A stretch of 64,000 nucleotides of DNA from Rhynochetos jubatus (Eukaryota; Chordata; Aves; Eurypygiformes; Rhynochetidae). The position numbers were made by a program, and so were the translations under genes. Every line of letters starts with the position of its first letter. The stretch's first letter is position 1. Under the pieces are notes generated by a model. The model was not told the DNA's origin, ran no database searches, and saw only the letters and a program-made list of their open reading frames with translations. The stretch covers positions 5,021,001-5,085,000 of the forward strand of contig CM050656.1 in NCBI GenBank assembly GCA_027574665.1. Direction: 5' to 3'. Below, piece by piece: positions 1 through 55,625 of this stretch.

Positions 1-97
1 CTTTGCACTGTAACACCGCTCTGCAGCTCCCAAACCAGACCTGACTTGCACCCTGCCAGCTCCGAGCAGGAGCGGCTCAGCCTGAGCCCTGTGAATA

Positions 98-175
98 GAC
101 GTACCCTGAGGATACGTCTACATTGCAGTGCAGAGGTGAGACCTGGGCTTGGTGAGACAGACCTGAGCTAGCTCT
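98..175. mobile_element. Possible DNA-transposon end
   Basis: GACGTA (98-103) and TACGTC (113-118) form an inverted repeat, followed by TACATTGCAGTGCAGAGGTG and GACAGACCTGAGCTAGCTC. The series resembles the TACGTCTACACTGCA start of an old sauropsid DNA element (from memory). Only one end is visible. Confidence 0.35.
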
Positions 176-712
176 TGGGAGCCGCAGGGCTGCGATGCAC
201 CGGGAACACGTGGCGTGTGTGTCCCTGGGCTCTGGGGGGGGGTTGTGCAGAAGGAGGGAAGTTTCCAGCCTCAGTGAGTCTTGTGACACATTTTGGGGAC
301 TGAGGCTGGGTGGTGGAAAGACCTTACGAGCTGGCATGTGCCACGCTCACTGGCGGGGTGGCCAATTCCTAGAAATCACACAGGACCAGCAGCACTGGGA
401 AGTGAACAAAGTGGTAGTGCTGAAATTTCGGTAAAATATGCTGCCATCTTCCTTAGGATACATGGATCTCAGGATCCCCAGCCCCGTACCCTGGCACTGG
501 GACAAGCCCCAACCCTTCAATTGGGTGGTTCATCTCCTGGAAACCAAAACCATCTCTGCAGGGTGCAAGAGACAACAAGGGGTGTGGTGTTTTCTGGGTG
601 CCCACCTATGAGGCTGGGATGCATAAACATGTGTGACAGGCCAATTCAGGCACCTGCAGCTGCAGGTTGTGCTGAAGCTCTAAACTCCGTGTTTGTGAGG
701 ACATATAGCACC

Positions 713-738
713 AAAAAAAAAAAAAAAAAAAAAAAAAA
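713..738 (+). repeat. Poly-A run, 26 bases
   Basis: This is an uninterrupted A run followed by a purine-rich tail. No retrogene-like sequence is recognisable in front of it, so it is treated as a plain homopolymer. Confidence 0.9.
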
Positions 739-3700
739 GAATAAAAATAGTAGAAAGGGGTAAAACTAGCTTCTGGTGAGAAGAATACAGAGATTCGCTG
801 AAATAAGTGGAAATACATATTAAGTTTTAGGGTTATTTTCCCTTCTGCATTCCTCATGTTCTCATTGCAAGTCATATTTCTGTATTTCTTAAGTGCCAGG
901 TTATTTTCTACCTGTTTTCCCTCTACACCCCTCTGCACCTCTTGTAATCCATGAAGAAAGCTATTCTGTTTGAATTCACCATGTTGGCTCATGACAGCAT
1001 TTTCTTCCCACTGATTGGAAATAGATTTTAGATGCTTCCAGCAGATGTTATGCTCAGAAGGAGTCCCACCTCCTGCATCTACACTGCCATGCGGTTGCTT
1101 GTTCCTGAAATTATACAAAGTTACAGAGACAAAAAAAGAGACCGAGAAGAGATGGTCAGAAGAAACTTTGTCAACCCAATTCGCCGGTGATTTTCCGTGA
1201 GATCTTGGGAAATAAATTCTGGTGTAAGTCAGCAGCTTGAAGCCAGAAGGATGGCTGCAGCCCTTGGAAGAGGAGTGGAGATCTCCCTCCCCAGCAGCTC
1301 CCGGCACCCGCGATGATCCTCCACTTTCCGCACTGAGCACTAGATGGCATCCAAGGGGGGGAATTTGGGCTCCCGAATGCAGTCCTGGGCTCTGAAATTA
1401 TAATTGTAGCTGGATCAAAAAATGAGGATCCCATCTGGATGGGGAAAAAAGCAAAGGGCCAAGGAGGTGGATTTTTTCCAGTCCCTGCTGCCATCCGGTT
1501 GGGGCATAGTTTGCTCCGAGGGCTGCTCCACTGTTCTAGCTGAGTGCAGGGCCGTGGGGCTGGAAAATAACGCAAGGGGATGAAGAGCAAAGGCATCATG
1601 CACAAGTCAAGGTGCATTAAAGCCCGTGTGGCTGCATTTTCCTATATCATCTTTTTCCCTGACGCTGCCAGCCTCGGGGGTGCTTAAATATGCAGCATGC
1701 TGCCTACATCGCTGCCTGTTCCCATGCCATTCCTCTGTGTTCCCTGGGGTGTTCAGCCTGGGGACAGCTGCAGGTGACTGGAAATGCAGCAGCTTTGAGC
1801 TGGAAAACATTTTCTAACAAGAAAATTACCCTGTTTTCTAAACAAGCCAGGTTGTCCCTAGGCCATTAATGGTCTCTGTAAGAAAGCAGAAGCACTGCAA
1901 GAGATGGCTCTTGCTCAGGTGATTTTTTCCTCCTCTTTACCTTGAAGGTGTCTTTTTGCTAGTGTGGGATGAGGAGGGGGGGTGTTCAGCATCTCTCCCT
2001 GTCCCATGCCTGTGCCCTTCTGGGATGGAGCATTCAATTTCAGCTCCAGGCAGGATTAGACTCCCAGTTTGAGTATCAAAATGTTCACTTTTATCATCTC
2101 TTAAATAAGTGGTGGCCATGAACAAGCTCCTTGGGAGAGGCAGCCATGCTTGGCACTGGGGCTCAGCCCCAGTTTGGTACGTGGGGCAGGAGCCAGCACC
2201 CAAGCTGGGGCTCAAAACCACTGATGAGTATGGCATGGAGGTGCACACAAAGGTGCAGGGAGCCGGGCAGGATGCCGAAATGAGTAAGTGGCCGTGGGTG
2301 GCTGCCTGGGGGTGCAGGAGCCATGGGAGGGACGCAAGGCTCCCTCCCTGCCTTGTTTGCATACTGCAGGTGACCTTGAGTTTAACAACTTAATGAGCGC
2401 TGTGTAATTACCAGCATCATTTGCTTGTGCCCCGGCCCTGGTTAGGCGGATACCGAGTTACAGGTCTCAGTGCATGCTAGAGGTGACTCTCTCCCGAGCT
2501 TTCCAGTCTCTCTCCAGATAATCCAAGGGGTCTCAGGGCTGCAGCATCCCACCCGGCACTGCACGGGCTGCCTACAGACCCCACTGCCCTGCCTATGCAG
2601 GCAGCAGCCAGGCAGACCCCAGCAGGCAGGAGCTGCCCTGACCTTATCAGAGAGCGAGCAAGCATCTGCAGCACCCCACCTTGCCACCCCCACAGTCCTT
2701 CGAGGGAGAAAGGATGGGGGCAGGCACTTGATTTCCCCGCTTGCTTAATCACAGGCATTCGCTCCTGGGCGTAGGTTTGTCTTGTGAATCGCGTGACAGG
2801 CGGGGAAGGAGCTGTCAGGGTTCGAGGGTTGCTTCACTGCCTGAAGGTCTTGCACCAAAAGGGACTGGGTCACTGTCCAGAAACCATTTTCCCTCTGAAA
2901 CACCTTTGTGCTCATGCTTTTTTTTTTTCCCTTGTATTTTCTGGTGTGAATACAGCTACAGGCAGGGATGCAGGAGAACTTTATTGAGGGTTGGTTGGAG
3001 TTTGAAATAGTTTTCTTCCCAAAAGTATATGTACCTAGAAGAAATAACTTCAACCCAAGCCCTGGGTAGCCCAGAGTTACTACAGACTGCTGTTTGTGTG
3101 CCCGTTTCTTCTACATGCAATTATGGGGAAATTGCCATCGTGTAAGCAGCGGGCTGTATGAATAGCTTTATTATTTGTTATGATTAGTCCTAGATGTGTG
3201 TTTTTCTTGAGATCATATCTGCACAAGAAGGCACAGTAATAATAGCCTTTTGGATTGACCAGGTTTGATATCTATGCACTGCAAAACTTTTGAAGTAGGG
3301 TGCTGTTTATTGCTTTCTTTTCAAATCAATGGTGTTAAGGGGACAGTTGCAGCAGGGAGACCTCCGCGTTGTCCAGGATGAGTTCTTGTAAGGTCAGGCG
3401 GTCATGTTGTGCTCGCTCCCATCGGCTGGCATCAGTGAAAGGGTCTCTTATTACAGCCTGGTGCCAAGCTATTTTAGGAAGCAAGATTTCCCTTTTACGG
3501 AATTATTTTTCATGTGAGTTTAAGTACTGTGCTCAATTGCACTTCTCTTCTTCTGTTTTGGTCTGTTCTCTCACCTTCAGGCAGGGTCTATAATATAGAG
3601 AGCAACAGCTTCTCAGCTTGGGACAGCAAGGTGCTATTGGAGTACAGAAAACACGACCAAAAATGGGTCAAGAAGTAGGAAAACATATTGTGTTTTCTCT

Positions 3701-4374
3701 TTCAGGACCATTATCAGAAGTTTTTCATCAAAGTCCAGTAGGAAAGAGTAAAATGAGGGCTGGATCCCTCAATGCACATCATGACCTACCAGTGTTTTTT
3801 GGGCTGCTTATCCCATGCTCGTGCACACGGGGACACAAGCAGATGTGCTCGCAGAGACACCCAGGCTGTAGTCTCTGAAAACAAGATGAAAACAAACTTG
3901 TGAGATTTGTGCTTCTGGCATTTGGTTTGTTGCCCCAAAAGCCACCTCATGGTTGGTGTTTTGCTCCACTTTCTGAGCAGCTGGTGGTACAAGGCTTCAC
4001 GAAAAGCAAGAGGGCTGTAAATGTGGGTGCAGGGCTGGAGAAAGGTGGGCAGCCGAGGACAGAAAAACCGAGAACTCAAAATGTAACATTTTGGGGGGTC
4101 TTTTTCTTTAATTCTTGAATCTCGGTATTTCAAAACAGTCTCAGGGTTTGGTAACAGAAGGATTTTGACATTTAGTGTTTGGTGTTGGCAGCACTGGATA
4201 AAGGAGATAAAGGGGCCTGTGACGGAGCACACAAACTGTTTGTGATCTATTGTGCAACTACTGCCAATGAACCTGTGTCATTGTGTGTTTAAAGTGTATT
4301 TCCTGACATTTACTGGCAATTTTAAAGGGATTTACTCTTTGCTATTTCATAATCCCTGGTTCAGGGCAAATTTG

Positions 4375-4511
4375 CAGATTTTGAAGATCAGAAGAGACCA
4401 TTAATGCCATAGTCTGAGCCTCTGGATAGCTCAAGCCACCTAACTTCATCCTCTCCTGTACTGAGTCCAATATTTTGTGTTCAGCTGCAGCATGTCTTCT
4501 ATAAAGGCATG
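4375..4511 (-). mobile_element. Old CR1-like LINE fragment
   Basis: The plus strand reads GATCAGAAGAGACCATTAAT, then TAGTCTGAGCCTC, then GCAGCATGTCTTCTATAAAG. This order matches the reverse complement of an old reptile-type CR1 3' region as I remember it (AGAAGGGACCATT, TCTAGTCTGACCTC, GAGCATATCTTTTAGAAA). Divergence is high, so the copy probably predates the bird radiation. The family assignment is from memory. Confidence 0.65.
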
Positions 4512-5706
4512 ATACGAAGGTGGAATATAAAAGCAAATGTTTCTTTAGCCCTTTCAAAATAAAGCAAAAGATAGGCTAGATCTATATTGCAATGAATCTG
4601 CACGGCTTTACAGGGAAAATAGCATCCTTCTAGTGGTTTGATGCTGTGGTTTGCAAGGCAGCTCGCATGCGTTTGTAAAGTCATTTGAGCTGTATGAAGG
4701 TCAAAATCATAACTTGAACATCATTTCTTTTAGTGGCTTTTCTTCTTTATAGACGTTTCTTCAGCTTTTTGAAATCCAGTGTCCCAAGCAAAATTAAACT
4801 GGCACAGAAAAGTTAAGTGGGAAGGGAGGGTTGTGCACTTAAGGAAAAAAATGAAAAAGGTATTTAACTGGAAATGTGTGTGACAAGCGGGAGTGGGCCT
4901 GTCCTGACCCCTTCTAGCTATTAAAAGACCATATTGCATGATAATTTGGGGAAAATATTGTAGCGAGAGAGAGGGTGTGAACCATATAGTTCATAATGAG
5001 TCAGTAATTTGAGTGCTGTAGTTTTGTAATGATCCACCCAGACCATGGATCCTACCATTCCTGAGCTTTTGGGGCTGGCTTTTATCACGGTATCAAACAA
5101 CCTATGTGAAAGTATTCAGAATACAAACAGGGGAGAAAATCCTTTTCAGAGCTATAAAACCTTCTTCTGTTGTAAGGAGCTTGATCGTTTTTGGCAAGAC
5201 TTTCAAAGAAAACAATATTGAGATCCTCTCGGTGAATAGGAACATTAATATATTAGGTATGTATTATGTAAATCCATACTTCAGTGGAGTGCTAGATAAG
5301 ATAAATGGGAGCAAAGAGCAGGCTTTGAAGGCTGTTGGTGAGATTTTTGTGTGTGTAGTGTGACTCTTGAAGGCTCGGTGCAGAACTCACAGCCCACGGG
5401 GATGTTGAGGTCCTGCAGCCCCATCCTGCTCTTGGGACGCCCGAGGGGCTGCTCCAGTGTAACCCTCTAAATTTGTCAACCCACGGCACAACTTTGCTCA
5501 GGCCACAGCACTGCTGCGTTATCCCCGAAATACCTCTTTTCTCCCCATTTTGTTGTGAGGAGTTCCTTCACAGTTTCAGTGAAGGGGGAGGAAAGCTCCT
5601 CCATGGAAGGACTGGGTTGTGCAGCCCCTTTATGCCCCCCCCCCAAGATGTTGCATGGCACAGAAGGATCAAGGCACGGGTGGCCAGGATTCCAACAAAC
5701 CCAATG

Positions 5707-5823
5707 TATGTGCTGAAGCAAATATTTGGGAAGGGTCCAGCTCGGCCCTTGCAAACACATTTAACTACTTCAGGATCACTGACAATGAATTATCGAGATA
5801 GAGACTCGAGAGAAGATAAGCCC
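5707..5823 (+). mobile_element. Old DNA-transposon-like fragment, copy A
   Basis: This segment aligns by eye to 6478-6600. Shared pieces in the same order are a CAAA-T-TTGGGAAG-GTCCAG block, TTAACTAC, an ACTG-AAT-AATT block and ACTCGAG/ACTCAAG. It ends GAGAAGATAAGCCC, close to GTGTAGACAAGCCC, the complement of a hAT-type terminal repeat. The two copies lie 770 bp apart in the same orientation. It is non-coding and old. Confidence 0.5.
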
Positions 5824-6477
5824 AGGGCCTTGTGCATTGTATACAAATACACAGCCTGACCCTCGCATCTCACGTGAGGCTGCAGCGAGAGGGATGTTGG
5901 AGCTCTTCCCTGGTGCATCACCATTCTTGTGCAAGACAGGATCGATAGAAGGACCCCCATAGTGGGGTCACATGCTTCACTTTTTCCCTTGCACTGCTTC
6001 TTCTCTTGATGAGCCCTACTGTTGTTCCCTATATATTTTGCTTAAGATGTCTTTCAAAAGGTCCTTCCTGCTTCCCTGGATACGCACCCAGGCCTGTCCA
6101 GCGCCAACCCATCAGAGCAGTGTCTTGGCTTGTGTTCAGAAGACACAAGCCCATGCACGCCACCTTCAAGCCTGCTCCTGGGCTCAGCATCGCCTTTCCT
6201 GCTGCCCCACGGTGCCAGTGACCAGCCACACACCTGCCCCGTCGGCGCCCGTGTTCGTCATCGGGGGTGGACACTTTGCGGGCGACGCCAAAAGCTATTA
6301 GGTGGCCCATAAAATGGTTTGGTCTAGACATGGAAAATTATTTGTTACATTTTTTTCTTTCACTTTTCATTTGGATGCTGAGCATTTTCAACCAGGTTAT
6401 TGAGATAGTTTGCGACCAGAAATCAATCCAGGCTGAAAAAAGGTAGGTGTATCTGTTTATATTATAAACCACAAATG

Positions 6478-6600
6478 TTTGTATCCTGCAACAAACATCT
6501 GGGAAGTGTCCAGACCAGACATTACAAACGTGTTAACTACCCCGAGTTAACTGGTAATCAATTCGGGGCTAAAAACTCAAGTGTGGACCTTTCCTCTGAG
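6478..6600 (+). mobile_element. Old DNA-transposon-like fragment, copy B
   Basis: This is the second copy of the element at 5707-5823. It reads ACATCTGGGAAGTGTCCAGA, then GTTAACTACCCCGAGTTAAC, and ends CTCAAGTGTGGACCTTTCC, which resembles the end GTGTAGACAAGCCC. Because flanking sequences differ, this is more likely two insertions, or one insertion duplicated long ago, than a recent duplication. Confidence 0.5.
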
Positions 6601-9600
6601 ACTGCTGTTTATAACGGGGCTTTCATTTAGATCCTGACCTAGAAGCATAATTAAACCATGGCACATTCTTGACTTTCAAACAAACTTCTGGGAGCTCGCC
6701 AGCTCGGAGCACAGACCCAGATTTTACCGGGGTTGAAACGGGGCGGCGATGTACCGCCTCTTTCATTAACTGTTGTTGACAGTCAAAATGCCTGCCCGGT
6801 AGAAATTGTGAATTATACAGACAGCCCTTTAAGGTCCTGCTCATAAACACATGAAAGGATTGAGGGAACTATGTGAAAATACTGGTCTATTGAAATCCTT
6901 ATTAATGCCACCAGTTGGGGAGAAGGTGTATTATCCAGGGCTGGAATTTCTAATAATTAACATGCGTCTTTCATAATTAAGACTCTGCTTTTGATTTTTG
7001 CAGTCCAGGTTCCCTCCAGTTTCTCCATCAACACTGGGCTGTGTCACCTGGCAGTGGGAAACCATGGCCATGACCTGCTGGAGCTGCTTTGATGGAGCTG
7101 GGGGGTTCGGGTTTTCCATGCAAATGCTGAGGAAGGACAGTAGATGGTGCTGTTATTCTCTTTTTTGAGGGCAGAGATGGCATGCTGAAGACCGAGGCGG
7201 TGCAAAAGGTGTTACTAGTCCCCAGTGTCCCCAGATTATAAATCAATCCAATAGTGGGATTTGTCCTTCAGAAAACCTTCAGATTAAATCGAAAGGCGTC
7301 CTTTTCTACAGCCTGTGCATTTTCATCTTTCAGCTGAGATGTGGAGGTGACGTTTTCAAGCCTTTTGCCGTAACCATGTTGTTTGAACTGCATGTATTTT
7401 TTTCTTTGTAATAGTGCAAGGTGGAATCCTCTAATCACTTCAGAAGCCAGAAAGATATAGGGGAACTAAACTAAATTGAGAAACACCAGGATTGTGAAAC
7501 TTGGCAGTAATGCAGAAGCTGTTTTCAAAATACACTGGACTTGAAAGTTGTTGGCAAATCGAATGCATCTGACCCTGAGTGATTTGGGATGCCAGGAATG
7601 GGTCCATGACCACAGACCTTCCTACCCTGTGGGTCACGGAGGCATGTGCTTGAATGATGACCCTCCTGGCCTGCATCAATCTGGATACCCAAATTCCTGA
7701 GCAGCAGCAAATGCTGGATTGGGATGACATTTATCAGATCTTTTTTTTTAATGGCCTGAAGATTTATGTGGTTTGGGTCTTCCCAGTAGCATCGGGGAGG
7801 GCAGAATTGGGCCCCCTTTGGATTTCCCTCTCTCTGCAATGACCTAAGTCCAGCCTTAGCAAACATTTCTTCATGGGGCAGCAATGATTGCGCAGGTTGG
7901 ACAGCCCAGCGCCAGTGAAGGTGGCCGTCATGTGAAAGCAGGCAGGGGACATAGCAGGTCTCCTGCCTTTAACCTCCTCCTGCCTTGGGGTGGGCTTGGC
8001 AATGCCCCCAGCTCACTCCCACCACTCACAGCCCCTCTTGTGGTGTTTTCTCCAACAGCAGCTGATGGTGCTAAAAATAGTCTTGAACATGGTAGTGGTG
8101 GTTCAACTCTGGACTTTCCAGAGTTTACTGGCATTCTGGCCTCGTGACTCCAGTTTAGGCCACCTGATGTAACTTTGCTCCAATTTCCTCGTTCAGTGGG
8201 GAACAATCTCAGATAACATACGGATAACAATCAGCGCACTGAACACAGTTCACTTTCTTATTTTAGGATTGCTATAGACATGGTCATTAATGGCTCTAAG
8301 AAATACAATAGGCAAGGCCTGGTCCTTCCCTGCTGCATGTTCCCTCTCCAATAGAGCTGCTGCCAAATCCTCCCACTGATGGGAAAGCAAAGCGGGTTCC
8401 TATACAAAGCCCCACTGTGGGTCTGGGGGGGCAGGGGTGGTTAGGCGCTGGGCTGTGCATCACAATGAGTGTCCAACCATGCACACTTCAGACATTAAAC
8501 TGCTCTGCAACGTCATTCGTGTTTGCAGCACATCAAGAAGAGCAGGAGACATTCTCTGCACTTGCAAGAGAAGCAGCCAGGGGGGCTGGGGCCACATCCT
8601 GCGCTAATGCTGGACTAATGAAACACATTGTAGGGGCTAATTAAAGTTTTGCAGGGCCAAGGGGAGTGGGTTGGGGTAAGCGGTAGTGCAAGGGCAGGAT
8701 GCAGATCCACTCCCCGCTCTAACAAATAGTTATTTTACATTAAATAACGTGTGGGATATACTACTTCCGTGAGCCTCAGAGTGGAAACCAGAGTTGCCTC
8801 CCTTCCCTTCTGTCTCCCCAAACTGACCCTGTGTATCAGGTGGAAACACAAGCTCTCTCCAGGCTCCTCTTTCCCCAAACCAGACCTTACTGTCACCCTT
8901 GGACAAAGTAAAAACAGGAACTTTATTTACTGTTCTAGATTTTTTTGAGAGAAGCAATTCCCTTTGGCCTGGATCATGATGCCTGGTCATGCTGAATGAG
9001 GAAGAGCTTCTCTCAGTTTTAAATTACTGCCATGTAATGAGCAGGTTTCCATGTAGTTGTGTCCCGCAGACACAAAGGTGCAAGGGGCAGCATCCAGTTC
9101 CTTCCCCTCTTCCCGTTCCAGGGGTAGTCTTAAAGAGCTTATTCTCTTAAAATGACAATGAATGGATAAAACACAATTCCTGTTTTAATGTTGTTAGGTT
9201 CTGAAATATCGCAGTTAAAGTTTAAATCTGGGCAAGAACAAATGTTACCGCAATTGTTTTACCTTCCCATGGAATACATCAGTGCTGCATTCCTTATTCA
9301 CCAGAGTTCTGGTCAGGCTGAGATGGGAAGCTGGTGAAAATGTTGTGAGATCAGTCGGTCTCCAGAAATGTGGGTCAAAATTTGTAAGTAATTAATGAGT
9401 AGCATAAACTCAGTTGGTTCAGTTAATCTATATAAAGAAAAACCTCAGCCCATTGTGGGAATTTAGAGTCCGACTGAAAGGAAAAACTGAGCCCTAAAAG
9501 GATAGCTGTTGCATGGTATATTCAATAATTGCATTTATGAATAAACAATTAATTATTACCAATGAATCTCTCGTGCATTATTGACAAAGGCACAGAAGCT

Positions 9601-11589
9601 GCTTTTTGGCGCTGCTGACTTACTCATTGTCAAGTGTGAACTGAGCAATTGTAGTGGCTGCTCCCTTAAGAAATTGTCCAAGATTCTGACTTATTTGTGT
9701 GCCCTGGCTTGCATCAATTAACAGTACAATCTTTTTGTTATGAAAATGCAAACATTAGTAGCCTGAGGGGTCTTGTAAATGCAGATATAAAACTATAATT
9801 TCAATTATTTCCCTCGAAGTACAATAAAAGGTGGGGTTTTTTGTTTGCTGTTACAATGACAAGTCTCTTTTTTTAAATTATTTTCTTGCTTTTAAATGCA
9901 AAATCGAATTTTGCAGGGCATTTCAGTGGGGGTCACTTTCAGTCAGCAGATCTGGGCATGCGGGGAGGCTGAAGCTGGCTGCTGAAAGCCGTGGGCTGCA
10001 CACGCAAGGGCCAGGCTCTGCAGGGTGTGGGGATGGGTGAATGCTTGGCCCCACAGTGGGGCGGCGAGCTGGGCTGGGCAGCATGCCCAGGACTGGCCCC
10101 CTCAGCTGGGGGAGAATTGCCACGTGAAGATTCTTTCCACTCGCTTCAGGCATCTGAGAAGTCTAAATTAGGCACCCACACCTCTGCCACAGTCAGGGAA
10201 AAGAGAGAGAGACCTTGAGATGTGTCCTCCAGAAGTAGCTTGGTCCCACGGGTGGGTGACTGTCACCATGGGGCACCATTTTGGGCCAAAACTGATGGGT
10301 TTGTGCTCAGTGCCATGTGATGATAGTGGGCCAAAGAGAGCCCTCACCTCCATAGTGAGGTGGGAGATGGCACCTGGTGCATGTCACTGAGGCATAGTGA
10401 GAGAGTTGGAGGAAACTCCAAGCTCTGTTTTCCCCTTTTTTTTTACACCGCACATATAAAAGTAAAATATGAGAACAGTCACTTTGCTTTTTTCCTCCCA
10501 GGCGGCCCCAATATGCTCAGGTATGTGTCTAAACAGATTCCTGGAAAACCTACCCTTGCCAAGGCACAATCTCTAGTGCTCGGATTAGAGTCTGCAGCTC
10601 TGTAAAATACTTGACCTTGCTGGGGGGTCGTGCCTGCCCTCCCTGCTCTGGCAGGGAAACACCAGGGATGCGGCAGGATATGTGCCTGGGCATGGGATTT
10701 GGCCCTTCGGTGGTTTGCCAGCACACAGATGGAAGGCTGAGGTCAGATACAAGGCCAAAAAAAAGAAAAGTGGTGAGGTACTGTACTGAGCAGTTTCCTT
10801 GGATAGCACACACTCTTCCCACTGCCTGCACCCCCGGCCACCCTGCTCGGAGCTGCTGGCACTGCCATCCCTCCAGCCAGGGTTCTTGGGAAACCTTTCC
10901 TTTACTTCCTTGGTGATTTTTAATTAGACTAAAGGGACGATTAACCAACATAATAATCCCTCACCTAACTTAGAACACTCTCGTTACAGTCATTTTAGGA
11001 AGACGGCGTTGCTGGTGCAGGAGGGCAAAGCTGCTACGGTTCGGTGGTGGTACCCGGCTGGCGGGTGGCATGGCCAAACCCATCCTTCAGCCTTCAGGAT
11101 CCGGCCTTGGCACGGTGGCCCCATTGCGGTCAGCCCGGCATCGGGCTCTGTGGGTACCACACACACCGCATCCCCTAGGAAAGGGGTTGTCTCAGCACAT
11201 GGAGCAGAGCTGGAGGGCAGGAAAAAAAAACTCGAGAAAAATCTTTAAAGTTATTTGTTACGAGTTTTCCCCCCTTCACGCCGTTCCCACCTTTCGGGAG
11301 TCCTCCAGCCTTGGATCTGCTGGTTGTTTTCCTTCTCCCCCACCCCCCTTCCCTCTCCCATTGCACTCCTCTCTGGTTTGCGAACGCTAGAGGCTGCCTC
11401 CTGGTCTACAAAAAAAAACTTTAGTTCCTGACTTTTTTTTTTTTTTAAACTTCCCTCAGGAAAAAAATGTGGAGTTAATTATCTATGTAAAATGTCAGAT
11501 TCAGGAAAGGGGCTGTGCTTACTTGGATATCCCATCCGAGGCGAAGTGACTGATTTTTTTTCTCCCCTCCTTTTTTTTTTTTCCTAAGG

Positions 11590-12132
11590 GGTGGAAAGGA
11601 CCTCGCGAAATAAAAGTGCAGAAACAAGCCGGTGGCTCCCAGAGCGACCGGGGCGGGCGCGGCGGGAGCCCCCAGCGCAGCGCGGAGCCCACCTGCCCCC
11701 GGCAGTCAGCATCGCCCAGCTCCTCGCTCCGCACCTTTTGCCCCCGCGCACTGAGACCTCGATACATAGATATCTATATTTTTATTCCTCCCCCCGGCTT
11801 TTCCTCCAGGACTTTTCCACCGCCTTGGGACACCCGCAAACTTCTCCCTCGCTCCCCCTTCCTCCTTTGCTGGTGGTTTGGTGCCTGTTTTGGTTTTGTT
11901 TTGCTATTTTTTTAAATTTTTTTAATTTTTTTTTTTATATATATACTTTGTTTTGTTTCTTTGGAAGACCCGCCTGCGTTTCGCCTCCCCGTGCCCCACC
12001 GGAGAGGCCGGGAGCGGCTCCGGCAGCTCGGGCAGCAACCTCCCCGGCGCACCGCGTGCGAGCCCGGTGGCGCGGCGCGGCCCGGCTCGGCTCGGCGCGG
12101 CACGGCACGGCCCGGGCGCTCGCCCCCCGATA
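11590..12132 (+). promoter_or_regulatory. PLPP3: PLPP3 promoter region and 5'UTR within the CpG island
   Basis: The sequence upstream of the start codon becomes abruptly rich in CpG at about 11590 and contains no ATG up to 12133, as expected for promoter plus leader. An AT-rich block at 11888-11950 interrupts the GC-rich sequence and ends in TATATATATA at 11936-11945. Used as a TATA box, it would place the start near 11970 and give a leader of about 160 nt. An alternative weak TATA-like AAATAAAAG lies near 11608-11616, and dispersed CpG-island initiation is also possible. The transcription start cannot be fixed from sequence alone. Confidence 0.6.
12070..12114 (+). repeat. (GCNCG)9 pentanucleotide repeat in the PLPP3 5'UTR
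   Basis: Nine consecutive five-base units of the form GCNCG (N = G, G, C, T, T, G, A, A, C) run from 12070 to 12114, ending 18 bases before the start codon. The period is exact with no indels; only the third base varies. The repeat is inside the inferred leader and would form a very stable GC-rich element in the mRNA. Confidence 0.85.
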
Positions 12133-55326
<43,194 letters not shown>

Positions 55327-55625
55327 ACCTTTGAGAAGTCGGATGGGTGTTGTATTTTATTTTAATTATTTTTTTTTTTGCAAAAAATGACTGCTGACAG
55401 CAACTACCTGCTGCTCTCAAATCTCATCAGACAGTAGAATGTAGGGAAAGACTTTCTTGCCCAACCAGTAAAGTCTTACTCTGTGGTCTTTTCAACTTGC
55501 GACACTTGGATGAAAGGGGTGGTGGTCAACTAAGTCAAAAGCGACAGTGAGAAAGAAACAAAACCACAAAAAACAAAAGCCGAACAAAGAGAGGTGCCGG
55601 AGTTCTGGATGTGCAATTGGTTTGA

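Larger units (their letters stand above)
1..11589. other. Upstream non-coding DNA
   Basis: No exon or RNA gene was recognised here. The contents are a possible DNA-transposon scrap (98-175), a 26-base A run (713-738), an old CR1 fragment (4375-4511) and two copies of one old DNA element (5707-5823 and 6478-6600). There is also a candidate conserved non-coding block (9520-9790). The long open frame at 606-1340 on the minus strand is created partly by the homopolymer and shows no domain. In mammals the gene head to head with PLPP3 is PRKAA2; no PRKAA2 exon was recognised here. Confidence 0.6.

Noticed and set aside
713-738. Poly-A run as the tail of a processed retrogene
   Set aside because: No gene-like sequence precedes it, no target-site repeats were seen, and long A runs occur elsewhere in the window.
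606-1340. 244-codon open frame on the minus strand
   Set aside because: It runs through the 26-base A run, giving a poly-Phe tract. There is no domain, no splice context and no support beyond length.
11608-11616. AAATAAAAG as the promoter TATA box
   Set aside because: A weak match with no better support than dispersed CpG-island initiation. Kept only as an alternative in the promoter entry.
11953-12132. N-terminal extension of PLPP3 in the same open frame upstream of the ATG
   Set aside because: There is no ATG upstream, and the family start MQ-YKYDKAI matches the ATG at 12133.
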